Source: Prevotella sp. CAG:485 (lineage in GTDB: Bacteria; Bacteroidota; Bacteroidia; Bacteroidales; Muribaculaceae). From it: DNA of 19,100 nt. The DNA is taken from positions 1 through 19,100 of the forward strand of contig FR897796.1 in assembly GCA_000437495.1 (NCBI GenBank), read 5' to 3'. Below are positions 1-6,500 of the stretch, one piece after another (position 1 is the stretch's first letter; each line of letters starts with the position of its first letter). A program made the position numbers and the translations under genes. Under the pieces are notes generated by a model. That model did not search any database and was not told where the DNA came from. It saw only the letters and a list, made by a program, of their open reading frames with translations.

Positions 1-69
1 CAAAAATTAATTTTTGTCATCTACTAAAGGTTGCGAAAAATAGTATTCAGGCGCGTAACACGCTTACTG

Positions 70-789
70 TCAGCGTATTAACACCAGCGTAAGGGTTATG
101 CCCGAGGCACTGCCCAGGGGCACTTTTATGTAATAGCCGTCGTCGTAAGCCGTGCCCTTCACCGTCTTGCCCGTGGAGTCGGTAAGCACCACATCCGAGC
201 CTTGTACAGAGTATGTGCCCTGCATGGTGCTGAAAATTTTCTGCAACGAAGGCGAGTCGCACGTCATCTTAAACGACTTGTCGGCGGGGTTGAAAAGAAA
301 GTCAGAGGTGGCGCACATCGTCTTGCCATCGGCCAGACCAATCAGCACGAACGCCGTGTAACCGTCCTCGCTGCCTATTACACCCTCCAGCTCCGAAGCC
401 GGTATGGCGGCCGGTTTCAGGCGGCGCGGCACCTTGAGCAGCCACAAATCCAGCGTCTGGCCGTAGAGCGCCAGCTTGCCGGTGAGAGTGCTGCCGCCGT
501 CGGTTGACGTCAGCGTGGTGGCCGGGCGTCCCGGCGCCTTCAGACTGATGGTAATCTTGTCGCCTACCTTTGTTGCCTTATACGATGCTGCAAAGTTGTA
601 GGTGTCTGACACGTTAATCTCAATATCGGTGTCGTCGAAGAGGAAATCAACCCAGCTGTCAATAGGCTGGCCCGGAATCTTGCCGATGCCCTGATAGTGA
701 TACTTGTTGAGATCTGCGGGTGCTCCGAATGAGTTTGCTGCCCACAAAAAAGCCATGAACAGCATCACGAAAAGAGTCTTTATCTTCAT
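70..789 (-). CDS. Secreted protein of unknown function (239 aa)
   Basis: The protein starts with a clear Sec signal peptide: a short basic start (MKIK), a hydrophobic stretch to about residue 17, and likely cleavage near residues 22-23 (SFG/A). The mature part, about 215 residues, has many alternating hydrophobic and polar stretches that suggest beta structure, with no membrane helix and no catalytic motif I recognise. It is probably periplasmic or surface exposed. It begins 15 nt after the stop of the upstream gene (805-1479), and the first eleven bases of the two genes match (ATGAAGATAAA), so they are probably cotranscribed and possibly functionally linked. No separate promoter is visible in the short gap. 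The family is not recognised; a Bacteroidales-specific lipocalin-like or DUF family is possible but not shown. Confidence 0.8.
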   Translation of the reverse strand: MKIKTLFVMLFMAFLWAANSFGAPADLNKYHYQGIGKIPGQPIDSWVDFLFDDTDIEINVSDTYNFAASYKATKVGDKITISLKAPGRPATTLTSTDGGSTLTGKLALYGQTLDLWLLKVPRRLKPAAIPASELEGVIGSEDGYTAFVLIGLADGKTMCATSDFLFNPADKSFKMTCDSPSLQKIFSTMQGTYSVQGSDVVLTDSTGKTVKGTAYDDGYYIKVPLGSASGITLTLVLIR

Positions 790-804
790 TTGGTTAAAAA
801 TTTG

Positions 805-1479
805 TCAGTTGGCTTTCTCAAACTGGAAAAGTACGTCATCTTCAGCGAACTCAAAGGAGCTTGCATTGGCATCGGCGAGCGGGATTTTGGCAAACACCTT
901 GTCGGAATTGCCGTTGTAGAGCACCAGACTCACCTTGCCATACTGCTCCACTACCTCATAGCGACCGCCGAAATCGAAGTCGTCGCCGAGCTTCTCCTTC
1001 TGCCACGAGTGTTCATACTCATACTCCGTTATGCCCTCCCTGCGTCGGTCTCTGCGCGTGGATGCCTTACGCATGTCGAACGAGGCGGATACAAACTTAA
1101 TAGTGTACTTGCCGCCGGCAAAAGAGAGCGCCACATCGCCCACCTTGATGCCCCCCGCGTCGCCGGTCATATAAGCTGCGCCCTTAAACTGCGCATTATC
1201 GTGTATATACTTGGCCTTCACCGCTGTCACCCGCCGGGCGTTCTCCACCTCCGCTTCCGTGTGACGCATTGCACCCGGCCGTTTGCGCGACGCACGCTGC
1301 GGCGACTGCTCCCCCTCGCCCCTCAGCGTTTCCGCGCTGCCGACGCCACTCTCTCCCCACACGCCGCTAACGCTGCAGACGCCACTCTCGCCACACACGC
1401 CATTCACGCTGCAGACGCCATTTACGCCGCCAACAGCCATCACTGCGCCAAGAGCCAATATTTTCAGTTTTATCTTCAT
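805..1479 (-). CDS. Secreted protein of unknown function with an N-terminal Gly-Val-X repeat (224 aa)
   Basis: I start this gene at 1479 (MKIKLKIL) and not at the longer in-frame ATG at 1566, because a good promoter lies at 1531-1560, inside the longer version, and because the 1479 start gives a normal signal-peptide beginning. After a short hydrophobic core (ILALGAVMAV) comes a stretch of about ten tripeptides of the form (G/S)(V/E)x, with four Cys or Trp residues at regular places. A basic linker rich in Arg and Glu follows, then a C-terminal region of about 130 residues with beta-type patterning. No known domain is recognised. The lipobox fit around the first Cys (NGVC) is poor, so I do not call it a lipoprotein. 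It is the first gene of a probable two-gene operon with 70-789. Confidence 0.72.
   Translation of the reverse strand: MKIKLKILALGAVMAVGGVNGVCSVNGVCGESGVCSVSGVWGESGVGSAETLRGEGEQSPQRASRKRPGAMRHTEAEVENARRVTAVKAKYIHDNAQFKGAAYMTGDAGGIKVGDVALSFAGGKYTIKFVSASFDMRKASTRRDRRREGITEYEYEHSWQKEKLGDDFDFGGRYEVVEQYGKVSLVLYNGNSDKVFAKIPLADANASSFEFAEDDVLFQFEKAN
1343..1432 (-). repeat. Tandem repeat, five 18-bp units with a 9-bp sub-period, inside a coding region
   Basis: On the plus strand five 18-base units run head to tail, all starting ACGCC: 1343-1360, 1361-1378, 1379-1396, 1397-1414 and 1415-1432. Units 2 and 4 end in ACGCTGCAG; units 1 and 3 share ACGCCACTCTC. On the coding (minus) strand this becomes 9-base half-units of the form GGCGTnnnn and encodes hexapeptides such as SVNGVC and GESGVC. 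The array sits directly after the signal-peptide core of the gene at 805-1479. Confidence 0.9.
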
Positions 1480-1530
1480 AATACCCATAATAGTGTGTAA
1501 AACCTTGAAGCTATTCTGTAAACAATCGCA

Positions 1531-1560
1531 CAAAGGTAACCTTTTTTTCCACATTTTCAA
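1531..1560 (-). promoter_or_regulatory. Bacteroidetes-type promoter of the 1479-70 operon
   Basis: On the minus strand TTG (1560-1558) is followed after 19 nt by TACCTTTG (1538-1531), matching the Bacteroidetes TAnnTTTG -7 element. Transcription would start near 1524, about 45 nt before the ATG at 1479. Confidence 0.6.
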
Positions 1561-1575
1561 CTTCAACCCTCACAA

Positions 1576-1630
1576 TCCCCCTCCCACCATCCATCCTTCC
1601 CATGCCCCCCATCCCTCCCATGCCTCTCCC
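1576..1630. repeat. Degenerate 9-bp G-rich repeat (minus strand GGGAnnnAT) with a G-quadruplex motif
   Basis: Read on the minus strand, units of the form GGGAGGGAT, GGGGGGCAT and GGGAAGGAT follow one another (plus-strand blocks 1611-1619, 1602-1610, 1593-1601), flanked by 7- to 11-bp variants. The core at 1619-1599 is GGG-A-GGG-AT-GGGGGG-CAT-GGG, a canonical four-tract G-quadruplex pattern. It lies just upstream of the 1531-1560 promoter and downstream of the tRNA terminator. It resembles the cleaner array at 5057-5110. Confidence 0.6.
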
Positions 1631-1680
1631 AAATTTTATCACCTTTGTGATGTGAAACTGTGCTGTATTCGGATGTATAT

Positions 1681-1719
1681 AAAAAGAAAAAGCAGCCAGA
1701 TTTTTGGTCTAACTGCTTT
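1681..1719 (-). terminator. Rho-independent terminator after tRNA-Lys
   Basis: On the minus strand AAAGCAGTTAGA pairs with TCTGGCTGCTTT as a 12-bp stem with two G-U pairs (1719-1708 with 1700-1689), loop CCAAAAA, followed by the T-rich tail TTCTTTTT (1688-1681). It begins 17 nt after the encoded CCA end of the tRNA. Confidence 0.8.
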
Positions 1720-1735
1720 AATCTCGTCTTATTTT

Positions 1736-1811
1736 TGGTGATCCGCGTGGGGCTCGAACCCACGACCCCAACATTAAAAGTGTTGTGCTCTACCAGCTGA
1801 GCTAGCGAATC
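1736..1811 (-). tRNA. tRNA-Lys (anticodon TTT)
   Basis: On the minus strand the sequence folds into a full cloverleaf. The 7-bp acceptor stem is GATTCGC with GCGGATC (one G-T pair). The D arm is GCTC/GAGC, the anticodon stem CAACA/TGTTG with loop CTTTTAA (anticodon TTT, 1778-1776), and the T arm GTGGG-TTCGAGC-CCCAC. The discriminator base is A (1739) and CCA is encoded at 1738-1736. It reads AAA and AAG lysine codons. It has its own promoter at 1862-1892 and terminator at 1681-1719, so it appears to be a single-gene transcription unit. Confidence 0.97.
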
Positions 1812-1861
1812 AAGAGCAATCCGCAGGGAGGGTTGAAAACCTTGTTCCCTCAATTGCGCTG

Positions 1862-1892
1862 CAAAGTTAATGCTTTTTTTCTTACCGGCAAA
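1862..1892 (-). promoter_or_regulatory. Promoter of tRNA-Lys
   Basis: The minus strand shows TTTG (1892-1889), a 19-nt spacer, then TAACTTTG (1869-1862), an exact fit to the Bacteroidetes consensus. Transcription would begin near 1855, giving a 5' leader of about 44 nt before the mature tRNA end at 1811. Confidence 0.72.
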
Positions 1893-2224
1893 ATTTTTCG
1901 GCAAGTTTTTTTGATATTAAGGCAAAGGTGCCGTTTTAATCCTATACTAATATGTTTGAATATTCAAATTAGAATGTATTTCTCGAAGGGATTATCGCCG
2001 TTATAATTAAAATTTTTACCGCAAATATTTGCCAAATATAAATTTCTGATTTATAGGCGAATCGCGGAAATTTTGAGTAGAAGGAGGTGCTTTCCCTCAT
2101 GTCAAAGCCGGGATTTTCATCAAGCTTTGGGCTGAGAAGTGAATATGGGTATGTTGAGGGCTTATCATATATGTGGAAGATGCGGTGATTTTTTCAGTTT
2201 ATTTTGTGTGCTTTTCGGGTGTGT
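1893..2224. other. AT-rich intergenic region with two palindromes and a possible 29-codon ORF
   Basis: This gap between the tRNA promoter and the promoter at 2225 has no clear gene. It contains a perfect 14-bp palindrome TTTGAATATTCAAA (1955-1968) and a perfect 12-bp palindrome GCAAATATTTGC (2021-2032). A 29-codon ORF (2099-2188, beginning MSKPGF) is preceded by AGGAGG at 2082-2087, an unusual Shine-Dalgarno match for this phylum. I do not call the ORF a gene; see findings. Confidence 0.5.
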
Positions 2225-2255
2225 TTTGTAAATATAAAAATTTGTGTTAATTTTG
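2225..2255 (+). promoter_or_regulatory. Promoter of the beta-helix protein gene
   Basis: TTTG (2225-2228), a 19-nt spacer and TAATTTTG (2248-2255) match the Bacteroidetes promoter consensus exactly. The predicted start is near 2262, leaving a leader of about 25 nt before the ATG at 2287. Confidence 0.75.
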
Positions 2256-2286
2256 CACTCTGAGTTCCATCTTTTAAAATCTTTCT

Positions 2287-4920
2287 ATGAACAAATTTTC
2301 ACAACTCGCTTTGATTGGGCTAAGCGCAGCGGTGGCTGCGCCGGGTTTTGGCGCCGGCTGGACGTCGGCCGGTTCCGGCACGGCTTACTCGCTCACAGCT
2401 CTGAGTCAAACTGAAGGCGCCGGCCTCAGCAAGGTGTCTGACAATGTCTTCCTGCTCAGCAACGACATTACTATTTCTGAAGGCGACAGTTTTACGCTTG
2501 AGGGTGGTGTAACTTTGCGCATTGCAGGTTCTTCACAGATTCGCATTGAGGGTGATTGTGCTTTAGGCAATGCCTCAGGCCGCACTCTTATCACGCGCAA
2601 CGACACTACGGATACTCCCAAGGGTATCTATATTGTTCGCGATGCCGGCTCGCCGGCGCAGATTTGCAATCTTGATTTTGAGTATGCTTCTTTGCGCAAT
2701 TACGGCACGGTTGGTTTCAACATGAACAATTGTTCGTTCCGTCTGAGCAACGGCAAGCTGTCGAGCGCCGGCGCTCTCACCCTGGGCAAGACGGGTGCTT
2801 CGTTCACCATCAGCCAATGTACGTTCTCCGAGAACACTGTGCCGGCAATCGGCTCAGGTGCTAACATCTACTGCGGCGTAACTATTTCCGACTGCTCAAT
2901 CTTTGACTGCACCACTCAGAACCGCAACAAACCCATGATTAACATCAGTGTTGGCGGCGACAGCGCGGTGATAATCCGTAATGTCAACATCACCGGCACG
3001 GGTCGCAACATGGTAGGCGGCATCTCCATGAACAACATGTTGAGTGGCAAGGGCAAGAATGTGGTTACCATCGACAGTGTAACGGTGCGCAACTGCCGCT
3101 ACGGCATCAACGCCATCGGCCCGCAGAAGCTCACTGTCAGCCGCGCTCTGCTGCTCGACAATCACTTCGAGACCAATCCTATGAACGGCGGTTCGGGCAT
3201 CTCGCTCAGCTCTGTCAAGGACACCGCCATCATCTCCGGCTGCCGCATCGAGAATTCGCTCTGGGGCGTTACGCTCATCAAGTCGCCGGCCAACCTGGGT
3301 CAGGTGGACAACGCCGCCTCACCGGGCAACAATGTGTTCGTAAACAACGGCAATAACGGCGGCACGGAAGGCGCTGCATGGAAGCCCTACGACCTCTACA
3401 ACAACTCCACATACACCATCTATGCTCAGAACAACACATGGAGCGTTCCTGAGCAGACTCAAACGGAGATTGAGAAAGTAATTTCGCACAAGAACGACGA
3501 CGCGTCGCTTGGCGAAGTCATCTTCATGCCGGCCAAGGCGCCTCTGAAAGTCAACACCCTTGCCTCCCTGTCGCAGACCGCCGAGTCAGGTGTTACCAAA
3601 GTGAGCGAAGGCGTTTACCTCCTGAGCAAAGACGTTACCATACCCGAGACTGAGACATTCACTCTGGAAGGCGGTGTAACGCTTCGCATTAAAGGCTCAT
3701 CTCAGATAAAAGTCAATGGTCCGTGCACCCTGGGCAGCGCCGATGCCAGAACGCTCATCACGCGCAACGACTCTACCGACACCCCCAAGGGTATCTACAT
3801 CACATACAACGGCACTGAGTCCATCTTCATCCGCAATCTCGACTTTGAGTACGCTCAGATTCGCAATTTCGGCAACCGCGGCTTCGACATGGACAATTGT
3901 TCGTTCAAGTACGCCAACGGCAAGTTGAACTCCTCAGGTGCCATCTCCATTGGCAAGACCGGCGCTATGTTCAGAATCACCAACTGCACATTCTCGCAGA
4001 ACACGGTTCCCGCTGTGGGTGGCGCCGCCAACATGTACTGCGGCCTCGAAATGAGCAATTGCTCTCTGTACGACAACAACACCAAGAATGCCAACAAGCC
4101 GCAGCTCAACCTCACGGTGGGCGACAATATGCCGGTTATTCTGCGTAACATCAACATCACCGGCACAGGTCGCACCAAAGTGGGCGCCATTGCCATTTCC
4201 AACCTGATGGGTGCCACCGGCGCCAACAAAGTCATCATCGACAGCCTCGACATCCGCGGCCACCGCTATGGCATCGCCGCTATGGGTGCTCTCGCACTCA
4301 CTGTCAAGAACTGTTATCTCTACGACAACTCTTACGACCCAGACCCCATGAAGGGTGGCGAAGGCATATCCCTCTCCAGCCTGGGCGACAATGAAGCTAT
4401 CATCACCGGCTGCCACATTGAGAAACATCTCTGGGGCGTTACCGTAATCAAGTCGAAGGCCAACCTCGGACAGGTAGGCAACTGGACTTCTCCCGGCAAC
4501 AATGTGTTTGTAAACAATGGTCAGACCAAAGACGGCTCGTTCGTACCCTACGACCTGTACAACAACTCCACAAACACCATCTATGCTCAGAACAACACAT
4601 GGAGTGTGCCTGAGCAGACAGAGGCTGAGATTGAGAAGGTTATCTTCCACAAGAACGACAACAGCGAGCTCGGACTGGTAATCTTCATGCCTGCCCATGA
4701 CCCGAGCGGCGTAAATGAGGTTATTGCCGACAAGCCGCTGATTATCGACAACGGCATGATAATCTGCAACAACGGCGCCACGGAGGTTGTCTTCTATACC
4801 ACCGACGGCCGCATCGCAGCCCGTCTGCCGCTGATTGACGGCATGGCAACCCTGCCCTCGCTCTCCAACGGCATCTATATAATGCGTGCCGGCAACGCAG
4901 TGCTGAAGATTAAGCTCTAA
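2287..4920 (+). CDS. Secreted protein with two tandem right-handed beta-helix domains and a T9SS-like C-terminal sorting domain (877 aa)
   Basis: A signal peptide covers residues 1-23 or so (cleavage near GFGA/GWT). The rest is an internal duplication, copy A about residues 36-416 and copy B about 424-803, aligned over their whole length with an offset of about 389 residues. Both share blocks such as FTLEGGVTLRI, RTLITRND, TPKGIYI, NITGTGR, PGNNVFVNNG and IYAQNNTWSVPEQT. The Asn/Ile/Gly-rich rungs are typical of right-handed parallel beta-helix proteins; such folds often bind or cleave polysaccharide, but I see no diagnostic lyase or hydrolase residues. Residues 804-877 end in GRIAARLP...LSNGIYIMRAG...KIKL, like the type A sorting domain of the type IX secretion system. 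The protein is therefore probably exported to or beyond the outer membrane. It is monocistronic, with its own promoter and terminator. Confidence 0.88.
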   Translation: MNKFSQLALIGLSAAVAAPGFGAGWTSAGSGTAYSLTALSQTEGAGLSKVSDNVFLLSNDITISEGDSFTLEGGVTLRIAGSSQIRIEGDCALGNASGRTLITRNDTTDTPKGIYIVRDAGSPAQICNLDFEYASLRNYGTVGFNMNNCSFRLSNGKLSSAGALTLGKTGASFTISQCTFSENTVPAIGSGANIYCGVTISDCSIFDCTTQNRNKPMINISVGGDSAVIIRNVNITGTGRNMVGGISMNNMLSGKGKNVVTIDSVTVRNCRYGINAIGPQKLTVSRALLLDNHFETNPMNGGSGISLSSVKDTAIISGCRIENSLWGVTLIKSPANLGQVDNAASPGNNVFVNNGNNGGTEGAAWKPYDLYNNSTYTIYAQNNTWSVPEQTQTEIEKVISHKNDDASLGEVIFMPAKAPLKVNTLASLSQTAESGVTKVSEGVYLLSKDVTIPETETFTLEGGVTLRIKGSSQIKVNGPCTLGSADARTLITRNDSTDTPKGIYITYNGTESIFIRNLDFEYAQIRNFGNRGFDMDNCSFKYANGKLNSSGAISIGKTGAMFRITNCTFSQNTVPAVGGAANMYCGLEMSNCSLYDNNTKNANKPQLNLTVGDNMPVILRNINITGTGRTKVGAIAISNLMGATGANKVIIDSLDIRGHRYGIAAMGALALTVKNCYLYDNSYDPDPMKGGEGISLSSLGDNEAIITGCHIEKHLWGVTVIKSKANLGQVGNWTSPGNNVFVNNGQTKDGSFVPYDLYNNSTNTIYAQNNTWSVPEQTEAEIEKVIFHKNDNSELGLVIFMPAHDPSGVNEVIADKPLIIDNGMIICNNGATEVVFYTTDGRIAARLPLIDGMATLPSLSNGIYIMRAGNAVLKIKL

Positions 4921-4997
4921 CAACCAACGCATGTAGGGAAGGCGCTCAGACACCTTTCCTATATGCCGCTCAAGGAAAGCAATACACAAAAAACTTA

Positions 4998-5048
4998 CCC
5001 GCCGAACCGTGGCCTTTTACAGCCCTGTTCGGCGGGTTTTCTTTTGTT
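4998..5048 (+). terminator. Strong terminator, probably bidirectional, between convergent genes
   Basis: A perfect 10-bp stem CCCGCCGAAC / GTTCGGCGGG (4998-5007 with 5027-5036) with a 19-nt loop is followed on the plus strand by TTTTCTTTTG. On the minus strand the same stem is followed by TAAGTTTTTTG, so it can also stop transcription coming from the asparaginase gene (stop at 5122). Confidence 0.85.
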
Positions 5049-5056
5049 ATTGTTCA

Positions 5057-5110
5057 CCCTATCCCATTACTCCTGAAACTCCCATTCTTCCCATAATTCC
5101 CATTACTCCC
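5057..5110. repeat. Six-copy 9-bp tandem repeat (minus strand GGGA(G/A)(T/A)nAT)
   Basis: The plus-strand blocks are 5057-5065, 5066-5074, 5075-5083, 5084-5092, 5093-5101 and 5102-5110. On the minus strand, from 5110 down, they read GGGAGTAAT, GGGAATTAT, GGGAAGAAT, GGGAGTTTC, AGGAGTAAT and GGGATAGGG. The array lies in the 3' region shared by two convergent genes, between the terminator and the asparaginase stop codon, and is related in pattern to 1576-1630. Confidence 0.85.
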
Positions 5111-5121
5111 ATCACCTTCCT

Positions 5122-6162
5122 TTACAGCGTCATCTCACCGCGTATAGGCTTCTCAAAAGCCTCTGCCACCTTCTCCAGAGGCAGATCCTTGCCAAAGAGA
5201 TACATCATTTTTGTTACGGCAGCTTCTATGGTGAGGTCATGGCCCGAAATCACGCCGGCGTTCTGCAGATGCAAACCCGTGAGATAGCGTTCCTGTCGCA
5301 CACTGCCGTTGGAACATTGTGTAACGTTGACAATGAACTTGCCGCTGTCAGAGGCCTTCTTGATGGCATTGATGAACCACGGGTCTATGGGTGCGTTGCC
5401 GGCGCCGTATGTGCGTAACACGATGCCTTTCACCCCCGGAGCCTCAAGCAGATAATTCAGCACTTCAGGCTTCATGCCGGGGAAGAGGTCAATGCTCAAC
5501 ACCGACGGGTCCATGTTCTTCTGCACGCGAAGCGGGCCGGCCGGTTTCTTGCGCCATAAAGCATCCACGTTAAACTGAATGCCGAGGCCTATTTTTGCCA
5601 GTTCGGGGTAATTATTGCTCTTGAAGGCGTTGAAATGGTCGGCGCTGTGTTTGGTAGAACGGTTGCCGCGCCAGAGATAATTCTCAAACAGGATAGCCAC
5701 CTCGCGAATGCAGGGACGTCCATCGGAACAACGGGCAGCAGCCACCTGAAGAGCCGTGATGAGGTTTTCCTCACCGTCGGTACGCACCTCGCCGATGGGC
5801 AACTGTGAGCCGGTGATGATTACAGGCTTGTCGAGATTCTCGAGCATAAAGCTCAGAGCCGATGCCGTATAGGCCATGGTATCGGTGCCGTGAAGGATTA
5901 CGAAACCGTCATATTGGTTATAACGCTCCTCAATCATCTCGGCAATACTGCGCCAGTGAGTCGGCGTTATAGTCGACGAATCTATCGGGCTTTGAAACTG
6001 GATGTGGTCAATATCGTAATCCAGCATCCGAATCTTGGGCACATTATCAATGAGATGATCAAAGTTGAAAGGCTCAAGAGTGTGGGTGTCGGGGTTTTCA
6101 ATCATACCGATGGTGCCACCGGTGTAAATGAGCAATATTTTGGGGCGTGATACCGTCTTCAT
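5122..6162 (-). CDS. ansA: Type I (cytosolic) L-asparaginase (346 aa)
   Basis: The enzyme hydrolyses L-asparagine to aspartate and ammonia. The N-terminal motif YTGGTIGM carries the nucleophile candidate Thr17. HGTDTMAYT holds Thr93 and Asp94, and RGNRSTK gives Lys171, the expected Thr-Thr-Asp-Lys set of bacterial type I asparaginases (compare Thr14, Thr91, Asp92 and Lys163 of E. coli AnsA). ITGSQLPIGEVRTDGEEN is also typical of the family. The length of 346 residues is normal, and there is no signal peptide, which fits the cytosolic low-affinity type and not the periplasmic type II. The start (MKTVSRPKILLIYTGGT) is supported by the promoter at 6244-6274. The gene stands alone, convergent with the beta-helix gene and divergent from the lipoprotein gene. 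Confidence 0.95.
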   Translation of the reverse strand: MKTVSRPKILLIYTGGTIGMIENPDTHTLEPFNFDHLIDNVPKIRMLDYDIDHIQFQSPIDSSTITPTHWRSIAEMIEERYNQYDGFVILHGTDTMAYTASALSFMLENLDKPVIITGSQLPIGEVRTDGEENLITALQVAAARCSDGRPCIREVAILFENYLWRGNRSTKHSADHFNAFKSNNYPELAKIGLGIQFNVDALWRKKPAGPLRVQKNMDPSVLSIDLFPGMKPEVLNYLLEAPGVKGIVLRTYGAGNAPIDPWFINAIKKASDSGKFIVNVTQCSNGSVRQERYLTGLHLQNAGVISGHDLTIEAAVTKMMYLFGKDLPLEKVAEAFEKPIRGEMTL

Positions 6163-6243
6163 GGTTAAGTTTAGGCGTGCAGGGTTTATCAGTGTCCGTC
6201 AAAAGTTTACTGTCCGATACTACTAAATGACCTGTTCGGGCTG

Positions 6244-6274
6244 CAAATTTAGCAAATTGTCGGGAAAGTGCAAA
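6244..6274 (-). promoter_or_regulatory. Promoter of the asparaginase gene
   Basis: The minus strand reads TTTG (6274-6271), a 19-nt spacer, then TAAATTTG (6251-6244), an exact consensus match. Transcription would start near 6237, so the mRNA has a leader of roughly 75 nt before the ATG at 6162. I see no strong hairpin in that leader. Confidence 0.7.
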
Positions 6275-6342
6275 AAATTAAGGGGGAGAAAATTACAATT
6301 GATAATGAAATTTTGGTTTTTCGGTTGTTTATCAAGAGACAC

Positions 6343-6375
6343 TGGTGTGTAATAAGAAAAAAATATGTAATTTTG
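6343..6375 (+). promoter_or_regulatory. Probable promoter of the lipoprotein transcript
   Basis: TAATTTTG at 6368-6375 fits the -7 element. The -33 side is weak, with only TG at 6343-6344. The predicted start, near 6382, lies about 120 nt before the lipoprotein ATG and only a few bases before a short ORF at 6388/6391. Confidence 0.45.
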
Positions 6376-6387
6376 CGCCCGGAAAAA

Positions 6388-6489
6388 ATGATGGATTTGG
6401 TAAGACAAGAGTTGTTACGGATGTTCCCGTTCACCAACTGTGTGTTGACAGGTTGCCGGCATGCGGGGGCATCAGCAATTGTTTTGTGA
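6388..6489 (+). CDS. Possible leader ORF upstream of the lipoprotein gene (33 aa)
   Basis: Two adjacent ATG codons (6388 and 6391) preceded by GGAAAAA open a frame beginning MMDLVRQELLRMF that stops at TGA 6487-6489, only 11 nt before the lipoprotein ATG at 6501 and in a different frame. The promoter -7 element at 6368-6375 places the transcript start right before it, so ribosomes loading on the mRNA would meet this ORF first. The peptide has three Cys/His residues in TNCVLTGCRH and no recognised family. It could be a regulatory leader, a small protein or a chance ORF. Confidence 0.3.
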   Translation: MMDLVRQELLRMFPFTNCVLTGCRHAGASAIVL

Positions 6490-6500
6490 AACATCAAGCC

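Noticed and set aside
1..16. 16-bp perfect palindrome CAAAAATTAATTTTTG at the window edge
   Set aside because: Very AT-rich and cut by the window border, so I cannot tell a terminator or operator from chance.
53..63. Small hairpin GCGT-AAC-ACGC just after the first gene, considered as its terminator
   Set aside because: The stem has only four pairs and the T-rich stretch is about 12 nt away, too weak to call.
1563..1904. 113-codon minus-strand ORF covering the tRNA
   Set aside because: It translates straight through tRNA-Lys and its terminator, so it is not a real gene.
1812..2286. Possible tRNA-associated integration site next to tRNA-Lys
   Set aside because: I found no integrase, no direct repeat of the tRNA 3' end and no mobile-element gene in the window.
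3934..4989. Minus-strand ORF of 351 codons opposite the beta-helix gene
   Set aside because: It is antisense to a protein with an internal repeat, and its Val/Ala/His-rich sequence mirrors those repeats. No promoter was seen for it.
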